NCBI GenBank assembly: GCA_965208385.1
Contig: CBDBOO010000105.1
Coordinates: 1 to 64,000 of the forward strand
Length of the DNA stretch: 64,000 bases
Direction of reading: 5' to 3'
From: Endozoicomonas sp965208385
Lineage (GTDB): Bacteria; Pseudomonadota; Gammaproteobacteria; Pseudomonadales; Endozoicomonadaceae
Both the position numbers and the translations under genes were made by a program. Positions 53,469-62,029 of the stretch are shown here, in pieces (within the stretch, counting starts at the first letter, position 1; the number at the start of each line of letters is the position of its first letter). The notes under the pieces were generated by a model, which made no database searches, had not been told where the DNA came from, and was given only the letters and a program-made list of their open reading frames with translations.

Positions 53469-53999
53469 TTATCGGGAGTTGGCCTTGTTATCTGTTAAGA
53501 ATTGCATGCCGACGATACTGATTGCTTCACTGCTACCGCTGTTTAACGCCTGTCTTAACTGCCATGCCAGAGTTGAGTTTCTGCGTGAAACACTGGGTGG
53601 TAAAGCATTGTTTTCAGAAGTGTTTTCAGAAGTGTTTTCAGAAGTGTTTTCAGAAGTGTTCTCAGAAGTGTTTTCAGAAGTGTTCTCAGAGAAATTATCA
53701 GAGAAGTCTTCGACTGCAGGCAGGTTTAATCTGAGAAAGCTTTTTTCGGTAAGCACCACCTGATCCAGAGCGTCTTGCCGAATATGATCCTGATAACGAA
53801 TATAGTTCTCACTGGCGAGCCACAGAAACGTATCAAAGCAGGCTTTGTGTCTGCGGGTAGGAATACCATATTCGTCTGTGCCACTGAATTTAATAATATC
53901 ATCGACATACAGTGTGCTCATTCTTGGAAAAATATCATAGAGCTGCAAGAGCACTTTTACGCTGTCATGATAAAATTCGTCAATATGAATATCGGCCAT
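53469..53999 (-). CDS. Unknown protein with an expandable ENTS repeat
   Basis: A 176-residue protein. The first 100 residues (HIDEFYHDSVKVLLQLYDIFP and GIPTRRHKACFDTFLWLASENYI) look like a compact helical domain, perhaps winged-helix, that I cannot name. Then SENT is repeated about seven times, and the tail is NSTLAWQLRQALNSGSSEAISIVGMQ, likely a helix. The repeats are encoded by a 12-bp tandem unit, so copy-number change would lengthen or shorten the linker without frameshift. It is convergent to nothing nearby and lies between alaA and rnd on the same strand. Confidence 0.75.
   Translation of the reverse strand: MADIHIDEFYHDSVKVLLQLYDIFPRMSTLYVDDIIKFSGTDEYGIPTRRHKACFDTFLWLASENYIRYQDHIRQDALDQVVLTEKSFLRLNLPAVEDFSDNFSENTSENTSENTSENTSENTSENTSENNALPPSVSRRNSTLAWQLRQALNSGSSEAISIVGMQFLTDNKANSR
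53611..53690 (-). repeat. 12-bp tandem repeats coding for ENTS
   Basis: TTTTCAGAAGTG (and the variant TTCTCAGAAGTG) is repeated six and a half times on the + strand. On the coding (minus) strand it gives Ser-Glu-Asn-Thr units. Only C/T changes separate the copies, consistent with slippage-driven growth. Confidence 0.95.
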
Positions 54000-54133
54000 T
54001 GCTTCTCCAATGCATCTCCATGGATTGAGCTGATGCTCAGTACCAGAAGCCTGGCTGGCTTCTGGGCGTCCATTCTATATACTGCCGTTACAGGACTTAT
54101 TTTTTAAACCTGTATTTACACTTGTTTTCACGC

Positions 54134-55348
54134 TTACTGCTTATATCGGCCAAGGAAATGCTCCAGCCTGGTCATCACTGTTTCAATATCTTCCACTCTG
54201 GGCAGGGTTATGATTCTTAAATGATCCGGGTCCGGCCAGTTAAATGCGGTGCCCTGTACCAATAGGATTTTTTCCTGAAGCAGAAGGTCAAGCACAAGCT
54301 GTTGATCATCATGGATAGGGTAGCGTTTGGGATCCAGTTTTGGAAATACATACAGTGCTCCCTTTGGTTTCACACAACTGACTCCGGGGATCTGATCCAG
54401 CATCTCAATAGCTTTGTCTCTTTGCTCCAGTAATCGACCACCAGGTAAAATCAGATCGTTAATGCTCTGATATCCCCCTAAAGCCGTCTGAATGGCATGC
54501 TGGGATGGCACATTGGCGCATAGTCGCATAGAGGCCAGCATCTCCAGACCTTCCAGATAACCACTGGCCTTGTGCTTTGGCCCTGTTACCACCAGCCAGC
54601 CAGCCCGGAAGCCAGCCACACGATACGATTTAGACAATCCATTGAAGCTGATACAGAGAACGTCGTCGGTGAGTGATGCCAGAGCGGTATGCTGAGCTTC
54701 GTCGTAGAGGATTTTGTCGTAGATTTCATCCGCAAAAATAATCAGATTATGTTCTCTGGCAAGCTGAATAATCTCTTGCAGTATTTCATCCGAATAAACG
54801 GCACCTGTAGGGTTGTTCGGATTAATAACTACAATACCGCGGGTTTTAGCCGTGATTTTACTGCGTATATCATTAATGTCCGGATTCCAGTCAGACTGTT
54901 CGTCTTTCCGATAATGTACGGGGCGACCACCGGACAGATTGACGGCGGCGGTCCAGAGAGGGTAGTCAGGGGCGGGAATCAGCATTTCATCGCCATTATT
55001 CAGCAATGCCTGCATGGTCATTACCACCAGCTCACTGACGCCATTACCAATAATGATGTCTTCCAGGTTAATGTCCGGAAAATGCTTTTGCTGGCAATAT
55101 TGCATAATGGCTTTGCGGGCAGAAAACAGCCCTTTGGAATCACAATAGCCTTGTGAGTGAGGAAGATTGCGTATGACATCCTGAATAATTTCTTCGGGGG
55201 CCTCAAAACCAAAGGATGCCGGATTTCCTGTGTTCAACTTGAGAACACGATGGCCTTCTTCTTCCAGTCGTTTAGCTTCCCTGAGAACAGGGCCGCGAAT
55301 GTCGTAGCAGACATTGCTCAGCTTGTGGGATTTTCCAACTTCCTTCAT
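54134..55348 (-). CDS. alaA: Alanine-type aminotransferase (AlaA/YfbQ family)
   Basis: About 404 residues from the ATG at 55348 (an in-frame start 42 bases further out adds residues that do not resemble the family). A fold-type I PLP enzyme: IIIGNGVSELVVMTMQALL, VINPNNPTGAVYSDEIL, FADEIYDKILYD and the PLP Lys in SFNGLSKSYRVAGFRAGW. AlaA-type enzymes convert pyruvate and glutamate to alanine and oxoglutarate. It lies divergent from msrB. Confidence 0.9.
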   Translation of the reverse strand: MKEVGKSHKLSNVCYDIRGPVLREAKRLEEEGHRVLKLNTGNPASFGFEAPEEIIQDVIRNLPHSQGYCDSKGLFSARKAIMQYCQQKHFPDINLEDIIIGNGVSELVVMTMQALLNNGDEMLIPAPDYPLWTAAVNLSGGRPVHYRKDEQSDWNPDINDIRSKITAKTRGIVVINPNNPTGAVYSDEILQEIIQLAREHNLIIFADEIYDKILYDEAQHTALASLTDDVLCISFNGLSKSYRVAGFRAGWLVVTGPKHKASGYLEGLEMLASMRLCANVPSQHAIQTALGGYQSINDLILPGGRLLEQRDKAIEMLDQIPGVSCVKPKGALYVFPKLDPKRYPIHDDQQLVLDLLLQEKILLVQGTAFNWPDPDHLRIITLPRVEDIETVMTRLEHFLGRYKQ

Positions 55349-55529
55349 GGATGCGATTCCGGTGTAAACCCTGTGAATGGGGCGAAACAAATTCGATTAA
55401 AACGGCATTATGAAGGGATTAACCAATCCATGCATCCGATTCGGCACTCTAATTAGCCAAATTTCAGGGAAAGATGCAGAATATCTGATGTGTCGATCTA
55501 AAATCAGGTGAATATTCAGGAGGCTGTCC

Positions 55530-55919
55530 ATGAAAATGAAAAAAACGGAAGAGGAATGGCGAGAGCAACTCACAGCGGAACAGTACTCAGTGTGCCGTGA
55601 TAAAGGAACCGAGCGACCTTTTTCAGGAGAATATGCTTTTTATGAAAAAGATGGCATTTATCATTGTGTCTGCTGTCAGAAGCCGTTGTTTGATGCCAGT
55701 GTAAAGTTTGATGCTGGATGTGGCTGGCCGAGCTTCTATGAGGTGATTGATAGTGATGCAGTGACTACCATAGAAGACAATGGTCTTGGAATGAGCCGGA
55801 CAGAAGTTATCTGTTCACACTGTCATGCTCATCTTGGGCATGTTTTTCCAGATGGCCCCGAACCCACAGGCTTACGTTATTGTATTAATTCTGTAGCCCT
55901 GAAGATTAAAGACCGATAA
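55530..55919 (+). CDS. msrB: Peptide-methionine (R)-S-oxide reductase
   Basis: A 129-residue single-domain MsrB. The zinc-binding CVCCQKP and CSHCHAHLGHVF pairs are intact, as are GCGWPSFYEV and the catalytic Cys in GLRYCINSVAL. It repairs the R form of oxidised methionine in the cytosol; no signal peptide is present. The ATG at 55530 follows AGGAGG by nine bases. Confidence 0.95.
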   Translation: MKMKKTEEEWREQLTAEQYSVCRDKGTERPFSGEYAFYEKDGIYHCVCCQKPLFDASVKFDAGCGWPSFYEVIDSDAVTTIEDNGLGMSRTEVICSHCHAHLGHVFPDGPEPTGLRYCINSVALKIKDR

Positions 55920-55968
55920 GCCAGAAAATAATGAGGTCAGGTGGTGAAATAACAGGGTTCTGTGTTGG

Positions 55969-58323
55969 TTAAACGGTATTTTCCGGTAACCAGCGTTCAA
56001 TGATATTCATTAAGTCACGTTTATCAAAGGGCTTGGCAAGGTAATCATTCATTCCTGCATCGAGACAGCTCTTTTTGTGCTCGGCCAGGGCATTGGCCGT
56101 GAGGGCAATGATAGGTATGTCCCGAGTATTTGTCATTGATCTCAGCCGTCTCGTGGCGCTGTATCCGTCCATGACAGGCATATTACAATCCATCAAAATT
56201 AAGTCGTAACTCTGGTTGTTGCAGGCTGTGAGGCATTCTTGACCATTTTGAGCCAGTTCCGACTGATATCCGAGTTGCTCAAGCATGCCTGCGGCAACCA
56301 TTCGATTAATAGGGTTGTCTTCAACTATCAGAATTTTATGATCAGTGACGTGTACAACATCACCGGTTTCTGATGGCTGCTCAATGTCAGTTTCGGTTTG
56401 CTCAAGGGGCTCAGCTTGAATGTCGAGGCATTGATAACAGCTATTCAGTAACAGACTCTGACGTATGGGGAGTGGCAACCAGTCAATATTTTCAGGTAAT
56501 TCATGTTGGTGTTGATAGGCGGTCAGAATGATTTTTCGGAGTGGCTTTGTTTTGTTGATTCTGAATGCCAGTTCTTTGTCGTCGGTAATGATCAGGTCGA
56601 AATCTTCGAATTCAGGAGCTTCAATCAGGAGTGGTTGTGGTGAGCTGATTTTAAAATGGGCGTGCCAGTGTTCCATCACCCGGGATAAGGCCAGATTTAA
56701 TCTCAGAGAGCAGGCAATCAGAATGTTATATTTTGACATGGGCTTGAACATGTCTGGCAAGGTTTTTTGATCGACCCTTCTCAAGGGAAGGTGAACCGTA
56801 AAAGTACTGCCTTCACCAGGAAGAGAATCTACATTTATCTGCCCCTGCATGGCTTCAATGATCTGTCGGGTTAGTGACAGGCCCATGCCGGATCCACCAT
56901 ATATACGACTGGTTTCATTGCTTGCCTGGGCAAATGGTTTGAAGATTTCGTCCAGTGCAGAGGTGGGTATTCCTATTCCGGTGTCACTGATTTTTATAAT
57001 AATTTCCAGGTTGCTTTCATCCAGACCGAGCGCCGTTAAATAAACGACAATCTCTCCTTCATGAGTAAACTTTGCTGCATTGTTCAAGACATTTGAGATG
57101 ATTTGGGTAATACGGATAGGATCTCCCATGAGCAATTCGGGGAGTTTTGGATCAATATCGCAAATTACAGAAATACCTTTACTATGGGCAGTTTGGGCAA
57201 CCAGAACTGTAGCCTCTTCAACAACGTCTTTAAGATTGAAGGGGATAGATTCAAGATTGATTTTTCCGGATTCGATTTTAGATAAATCCAGCATGTCGTT
57301 TAACAGTTTTACCAGCTGTACTCCGGAGCTGCGGGCGATACTTAGGCGTTTACGTTGTGGGTCAGGAAGGGATTCGTCAAGAGCGAGATTCAGCATACCC
57401 AGAATACCGTTAAGTGGCGTTCTTATTTCATGGCTGAGGCTGGATAGTTGATTTCCCCTGATTCTGGCTGCATTCATTGCTTTTCGACGGGCTTTTTCTA
57501 AAGCTCTGTTGGACGTAGCTAATGCTTTGTTGTTTCTTCTCAATTCGCTGGTTCGTTGAGCGATGATATTTTCCAGTTCTTTCAAGTGAGTTCTTAATTC
57601 GCTTTCAGCCGCACTTCGATGATGAAGATGGACATCAATCTTGTTTTTATAATGATTAAGGGTGTCATTTAATAACCCAATCTCATCGTGCTCATGGCCT
57701 TTGATAATGGGCAGAGAGTGTTCTTTATCGTCAATCGATTCGCTTGAAAGGTTTCTGGTCAGTTTTAGTAATGGTTTGGTGAGCATGATGTAGAACATTG
57801 TCAGTAATGCCAGTGACAGAATGAATGTTCTTAATAAACCTGAGCCCAGAGTGTAAAGGGCTCGTTCCATAAATTGCTGACCCATAGGACGGGTATCTGC
57901 AATAATCTTTAGCCACCCCAGTTCTTCGTCCTCGTCGTAAGGTACTCTGAGTTCCTGAATATAGGTACGGGTGGAACCAAACAAGGAATCCGTATAGGCA
58001 TAATCAGGATTTTTTTCAGGTGAACGTGTTACAACAGCCAAAGGTATGCCATCGGGGTCAAGAATTTCAGCATGAAGAATCATCGGAGATTCAATCAGAC
58101 CGTTCACCAGCTCTGTGGCCAGTTCATTATCAATATTGTAGGCGATACGGGCTGCGGGAGTTTTTGTGATGTGAATATAGGTTTGAATAGTGTCGTCTAT
58201 ACGGCGATCTTGTGAGAGGTAGTCCAACAGCACTTGAAGAAGGCTTAAGGTGAGTCCAAGAAAGAAGGCTATAGCAACGGTATTGCGTGCCTGTTTATAC
58301 GACAATCGATCCCTGAACTTCAT
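55969..58323 (-). CDS. BarA-like hybrid sensor histidine kinase without Hpt domain
   Basis: 784 residues from the ATG at 58323 (MKFRDRLSYKQ; a frame start at 58473 is less likely). Two membrane helices (about residues 18-38 and 155-180) border a periplasmic sensor part. A HAMP-type linker follows, then a HisKA domain with His298 in SLSHEIRTPLNGIL, HATPase (NVLNNAAKFTHEG, GIGIPTSAL, GGSGMGLSLT), a degenerate receiver-like segment and a true receiver with Asp712 in LILMDCNMPVMDG. It stops at the end of the receiver, whereas BarA/GacS normally carry an Hpt domain. A separate Hpt protein would be needed for relay. Confidence 0.88.
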   Translation of the reverse strand: MKFRDRLSYKQARNTVAIAFFLGLTLSLLQVLLDYLSQDRRIDDTIQTYIHITKTPAARIAYNIDNELATELVNGLIESPMILHAEILDPDGIPLAVVTRSPEKNPDYAYTDSLFGSTRTYIQELRVPYDEDEELGWLKIIADTRPMGQQFMERALYTLGSGLLRTFILSLALLTMFYIMLTKPLLKLTRNLSSESIDDKEHSLPIIKGHEHDEIGLLNDTLNHYKNKIDVHLHHRSAAESELRTHLKELENIIAQRTSELRRNNKALATSNRALEKARRKAMNAARIRGNQLSSLSHEIRTPLNGILGMLNLALDESLPDPQRKRLSIARSSGVQLVKLLNDMLDLSKIESGKINLESIPFNLKDVVEEATVLVAQTAHSKGISVICDIDPKLPELLMGDPIRITQIISNVLNNAAKFTHEGEIVVYLTALGLDESNLEIIIKISDTGIGIPTSALDEIFKPFAQASNETSRIYGGSGMGLSLTRQIIEAMQGQINVDSLPGEGSTFTVHLPLRRVDQKTLPDMFKPMSKYNILIACSLRLNLALSRVMEHWHAHFKISSPQPLLIEAPEFEDFDLIITDDKELAFRINKTKPLRKIILTAYQHQHELPENIDWLPLPIRQSLLLNSCYQCLDIQAEPLEQTETDIEQPSETGDVVHVTDHKILIVEDNPINRMVAAGMLEQLGYQSELAQNGQECLTACNNQSYDLILMDCNMPVMDGYSATRRLRSMTNTRDIPIIALTANALAEHKKSCLDAGMNDYLAKPFDKRDLMNIIERWLPENTV

Positions 58324-58535
58324 AACTATTGCTATCCGGTTCCGTTGGAATTTCCAAGTATCATTTTGCCCCGGCTGTGTTGAAGGCAATATTTTGATAT
58401 TCGGAGCAGCTTGTATCCCCATCGGGAATATCTTCCCGGATACAGAATACTTGGGGAAAGGTATAGAAAACAAGCAGAATGGCTGTGCTTGCTTAAATTA
58501 TTAGCCAGTTAACAGTAGAATTCTCCAAAAGGGGT

Positions 58536-58564
58536 TTGACAGTCGCAAGCGAGCCAATTAATAT
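58536..58564 (+). promoter_or_regulatory. Near-consensus promoter of the single tRNA-Glu gene
   Basis: TTGACA at 58536-58541 and TAATAT at 58559-58564 are 17 bases apart; the GC-rich GCGCTCGCC follows as discriminator. The tRNA starts 33 bases later. Confidence 0.75.
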
Positions 58565-58597
58565 GCGCTCGCCTGTCACATTGCGCGAAGCTAATAT

Positions 58598-58673
58598 GTC
58601 CCCTTCGTCTAGTGGCCTAGGACACCGCCCTTTCACGGCGGTAACAGGGGTTCGAGTCCCCTAGGGGACGCCA
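58598..58673 (+). tRNA. tRNA-Glu (TTC)
   Basis: A 76-base tRNA with anticodon TTC and encoded CCA, identical to the cluster copies at 15029, 15673 and 18432. It is the fifth tRNA-Glu in the window and lies alone behind its own promoter. I see no intrinsic terminator directly after it; the 3' end of a broken, oppositely oriented gene starts 12 bases downstream. Confidence 0.97.
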
Positions 58674-58684
58674 TTTTATCTGTA

Positions 58685-58818
58685 TTATTCATCTGCTATA
58701 TCAAGCTCTTCTTCGTTAATATCAAGATCTTCTTCCAGCTCATCATACTCAAACTCTTCTTCCTGATTATCCAGTTCTGAACCTATCTGTTCCTGTCTCT
58801 TGATTAAAACCGCAACGA
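58685..58818 (-). pseudogene. 3' part of a small acidic secreted-protein gene split by IS607
   Basis: The minus-strand frame ending at TAA 58685 encodes IKRQEQIGSELDNQEEEF, then more Glu and Asp to the end (LDIADE). It is very acidic and has no start of its own. The likely 5' part is at 60590-60807 on the far side of the IS607 element, in the same direction. Confidence 0.7.
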
Positions 58819-58839
58819 ACGCAACATTCGTTGTTATGA

Positions 58840-60026
58840 TTAAGGCTCAAGCTGCCTTGTTAAACTTTTAATAAATACGTTACGGGAGCCATTAATATCA
58901 CGATCAACGGTGAATCCATCACCCTTTATAACCTTTGACGAGCCAAGCCGGTCGTTAATGGTGCCATCCCACGTACGGGTTTTTGAGGTGTATGCCTCAT
59001 TGCAATCGACAACGTGTTTACCGTACTTTTTGGCATACCACTTAAGACGCATCTTAAACCCGTAGTGGTTAAGGTCTAGCATCTGGCGACAAGTGTTTCG
59101 GCGAATAATACGAACCTTTTTGTCTTTCCGTGTGACCATCCCTCTGGTTTCAAAGGTGGGTAAAAAGATCACGTCATAGCTAGACACAAGCTCGAACGCC
59201 AAGCGGTTATGCAAGTCCAGAATGATGTCATCCTTCTTACACTTCAGGCGATTGATTTTACGGTCAAAGTGAACAATGCAATCTCGCGCCCACTGAGGCA
59301 TATCAACGAACTTCACGCCCTTTTGCACATTGAGAACTTTTTGTTTTTGACCAATCAGCTTGTCCACTTTCTTCATTAATGGGAACAGCTTTTCTTTGGC
59401 AAGGTTATCGCCAGCAATTAAAGCATCCTTATCGCTAAAACAGGTGGCGAAGGTTCTCACTCCGGGATCAATACCAACACAATTTACTCCACCTTGGATT
59501 TCGGTATTGAGTTCGATGTGTTGTTGCACCTGAATAAACCAACGACCCTTGTCACAGGTGATAACGCATGATTTGCCAATGGCTTCGTCGGGTACATTTT
59601 CAGTCAGATGAATTTTACCCAGCGCATTGACGCAGGGGTTTAGCCCCTTTGGTAGCCGGTCAATTGAGAAAGAATGCTTGCTCCCTTTGCGGCTTTAAAA
59701 TCCGACCTCTGCAAAACCTCCTTTGGCTCCTTTCAGTTTTTTATTCTTGCTGCAAACGGCTTTAAAGGTGGTTGCCGCTGCAAGTGTTCCATTGTCAGAA
59801 ATTAATGAATTATAAGCACGACCATTGTCTTTCTGTTCTTGCTCTACCTGTACCTTTATGGAAGGGCGCATGTTGATGAACTTGCCGCTTTCATCCTTGT
59901 ATTTGTCGTTACGGAAGCGGTTTACAGCTAGATTGTATGAACGTCTATATAATGCAAGTGCGTCCCTGTATGCCGACTCATTTTCCGGATAAAACCTTAT
60001 CTTTTTTGATGCTACTATTTTTACGC
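58840..60026 (-). pseudogene. IS607 TnpB (RuvC-type nuclease) with an in-frame stop
   Basis: The reading frame from about 60026 (VPLKGVKIVASKKIRFYPE) to 58840 is uninterrupted except for one TAA at 59695-59697, where VGF-stop-SRKGSKHSF should be continuous; an AAA codon is the likely original. RuvC residues are kept: Asp in CVGIDPGVRTFAT, Glu in FLPTFETRGM and Asp in FTVDRDINGSRNVF. The usual zinc-ribbon Cys are absent: the segment reads SKTRTWDGTINDR. So the catalytic residues survive but the protein is truncated by a nonsense codon. The start codon is unclear. Confidence 0.85.
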
Positions 60027-60544
60027 CTTTCAGCGGAACGCTTTCCGTAGTGGCTATTGCAGAATGAGGTAATGAAACCGATAAGCTCTGAGGTATCAAA
60101 GGCTTCACAGGAACCATTCGAGTCATCCAGAACTTCGATTTGTCCTCCCGATAATTCAACGAGCCATTTGATAAGCTCGAATCCTGATCGTGCAAGTCGG
60201 TCTTTTGTGGCAACCACAATGTGGGTTGGATTTCCGCACATTGCTGATTCCAGAATGGTTTGCAGCCCTTTTCGTTTAAAGTTGAAAGCACTGGCAATGT
60301 CACTGATAAATTCTGCGTCAGGATGCCTTTCGAGCAAGATACGCTTTTGCGTATTGATGCTGGATTTTTGCTTCCTTGAGCTAACCCTTGCATAGCATAT
60401 CTTTCTCTGCTGGTTGATGAATATGCGGTAGTGACCACCGCTCGTTTGCATTATTTTCTCGTAATGACCGCTTTCGATCTTTCGCCTTATTGTCTGGGAG
60501 GTTACGCCCTCAATCTTGGCAAGTTTGGTTGTGGATACCCACAA
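59978..60544 (-). CDS. IS607 TnpA serine recombinase
   Basis: A 188-residue protein with an N-terminal MerR-like HTH (STTKLAKIEGVTSQTIRRKIESG) and a C-terminal resolvase domain with catalytic Ser in CYARVSSRKQKSSINTQ and Arg in KDRLARSGFEL. The HTH-first domain order is specific for IS607. The start is TTG at 60544. The gene appears intact, so the element could still move. Confidence 0.9.
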   Translation of the reverse strand: MWVSTTKLAKIEGVTSQTIRRKIESGHYEKIMQTSGGHYRIFINQQRKICYARVSSRKQKSSINTQKRILLERHPDAEFISDIASAFNFKRKGLQTILESAMCGNPTHIVVATKDRLARSGFELIKWLVELSGGQIEVLDDSNGSCEAFDTSELIGFITSFCNSHYGKRSAERRKNSSIKKDKVLSGK

Positions 60545-60589
60545 AATAAACGTCTCTGGTTATTAATTCAGAGACAGCATAGCACGCTA

Positions 60590-60807
60590 TGTTGCGTTTG
60601 TTGCATTTTTACTGAGCTGTTGCTAACGGGCTGCACTGATTTTAGCTGTCCCGGGTCAACCTGCTCATCTGTGATTTCATTCGTGATATTTTCTTCAGGC
60701 TCCTCCGCTGTGTACATCATGTCAGCAGAGCTGAGTGATATTGATAAGGAGAATGATAAAATGATCAGTGTGATCAGCGTTAACAGGTGGTTAGATAGTT
60801 TAGCCAT
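60590..60807 (-). pseudogene. 5' part of the acidic secreted-protein gene split by IS607
   Basis: Begins MAKLSNHLLTLITLIILSF (continuing to SLSSA), a signal peptide, then an acidic part: ADMMYTAEEPEENITNEITDE through SVKMQQTQ. After that the frame enters the mobile element and stops within 13 codons. Joined with the fragment at 58685 it would give an exported acidic protein of about 115 residues. I do not recognise the family. Confidence 0.75.
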
Positions 60808-60963
60808 ACAGGGAACCCCCTCATTCAGGCAATGGCGTTTATCCCTTCGTAAATTAAGCTACAGCGGTGTTATCTGTGTCAGTCTGCCTGCCTCTCCAAT
60901 TACGTTGGGTACAATACCTTCAAAAGTCTGACGACCAACATTGTAGCTGGTCTTCTATTGTGT

Positions 60964-62029
60964 GTTTGCCGTGAAAATCCCCGAATTCAGGACGCAAGCA
61001 GCCGCCCTGCACAGAACAAGGAACTATCGTATTAATTGTGGATCAGGTTAATTATCGAACCTGATCCAAATAGCCATACTCGTCCAGCCTGCGTAACCAG
61101 CGCGGTGCATTCTTCCTAACCATCAAACCCTCGTAATCAGTGTCAGGATCAATATAAGGCTGTCGTTTCTTGAGTAAGGTATAAATCACACGAATCAGTT
61201 TATGTGCAATGGCAATCAGACTTCGTTTGTGACCCCTGCGGATCACCAGACTCTGATATTTACCCTTGAACTGACTCTTGGTCTTGATCGCTGCATTCGC
61301 CACTTCGCACAGTGTCGTTTTGATCATCTTATTCCCTTTTCGGGTTCGACCACTTTTACGCTTGCCTGCGCTTTCATTATTGCCCGGGCAGAGTCCGGCC
61401 CAGGAAGCAATCTCCTTCATGCCGCCAAACTGACTCATATCATCACCTATTTCTGCGATCAGTGCTGCGGCACTCATCTCACCGACTCCGGGGAGAGTTT
61501 GCCGTGAAAATCCCCGAATTCAGGACGCAAGCAGCCGCCCTGCACAGAACAAGGAACTATCGTATTAATTGTGGATCAGGTTAATTATCGAACCTGATCC
61601 AAATAGCCATACTCGTCCAGCCTGCGTAACCAGCGCGGTGCATTCTTCCTAACCATCAAACCCTCGTAATCAGTGTCAGGATCAATATAAGGCTGTCGTT
61701 TCTTGAGTAAGGTATAAATCACACGAATCAGTTTATGTGCAATGGCAATCAGACTTCGTTTGTGACCCCTGCGGATCACCAGACTCTGATATTTACCCTT
61801 GAACTGACTCTTGGTCTTGATCGCTGCATTCGCCACTTCGCACAGTGTCGTTTTGATCATCTTATTCCCTTTTCGGGTTCGACCACTTTTACGCTTGCCT
61901 GCGCTTTCATTATTGCCCGGGCAGAGTCCGGCCCAGGAAGCAATCTCCTTCATGCCGCCAAACTGACTCATATCATCACCTATTTCTGCGATCAGTGCTG
62001 CGGCACTCATCTCACCGACTCCGGGGAGA
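60964..62029 (-). repeat. 533-bp tandem duplication at the 3' end of an IS110-family element
   Basis: 60964-61496 and 61497-62029 are the same 533 bases, apparently without difference. Each copy starts with GTTTGC and this hexamer follows again at 62030, so the duplication boundaries share a 6-bp microhomology. The second copy is part of the complete transposase; the first contains a headless 3' end. Confidence 0.93.
61052..61496 (-). pseudogene. Truncated duplicate of the IS110 transposase C terminus
   Basis: Encodes the last 140-odd residues (from LPGVGEMSAAALIAEIGDDM) identical to residues from about 265 on of the complete transposase at 61585. It arose through the 533-bp tandem duplication and has no start region of its own. 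Confidence 0.9.

Larger units (their letters stand above)
58820..60590 (-). mobile_element. IS607-family element
   Basis: An element of about 1.77 kb with tnpA (serine recombinase) and tnpB in the same direction, tnpB overlapping the tnpA 3' end. IS607 leaves no target duplication and has no terminal inverted repeats, so the ends are set by where the interrupted host gene stops matching; the limits may be off by some tens of bases. The last part of tnpB and the end of the element are where an omega RNA would be encoded in related TnpB systems. Confidence 0.75.
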
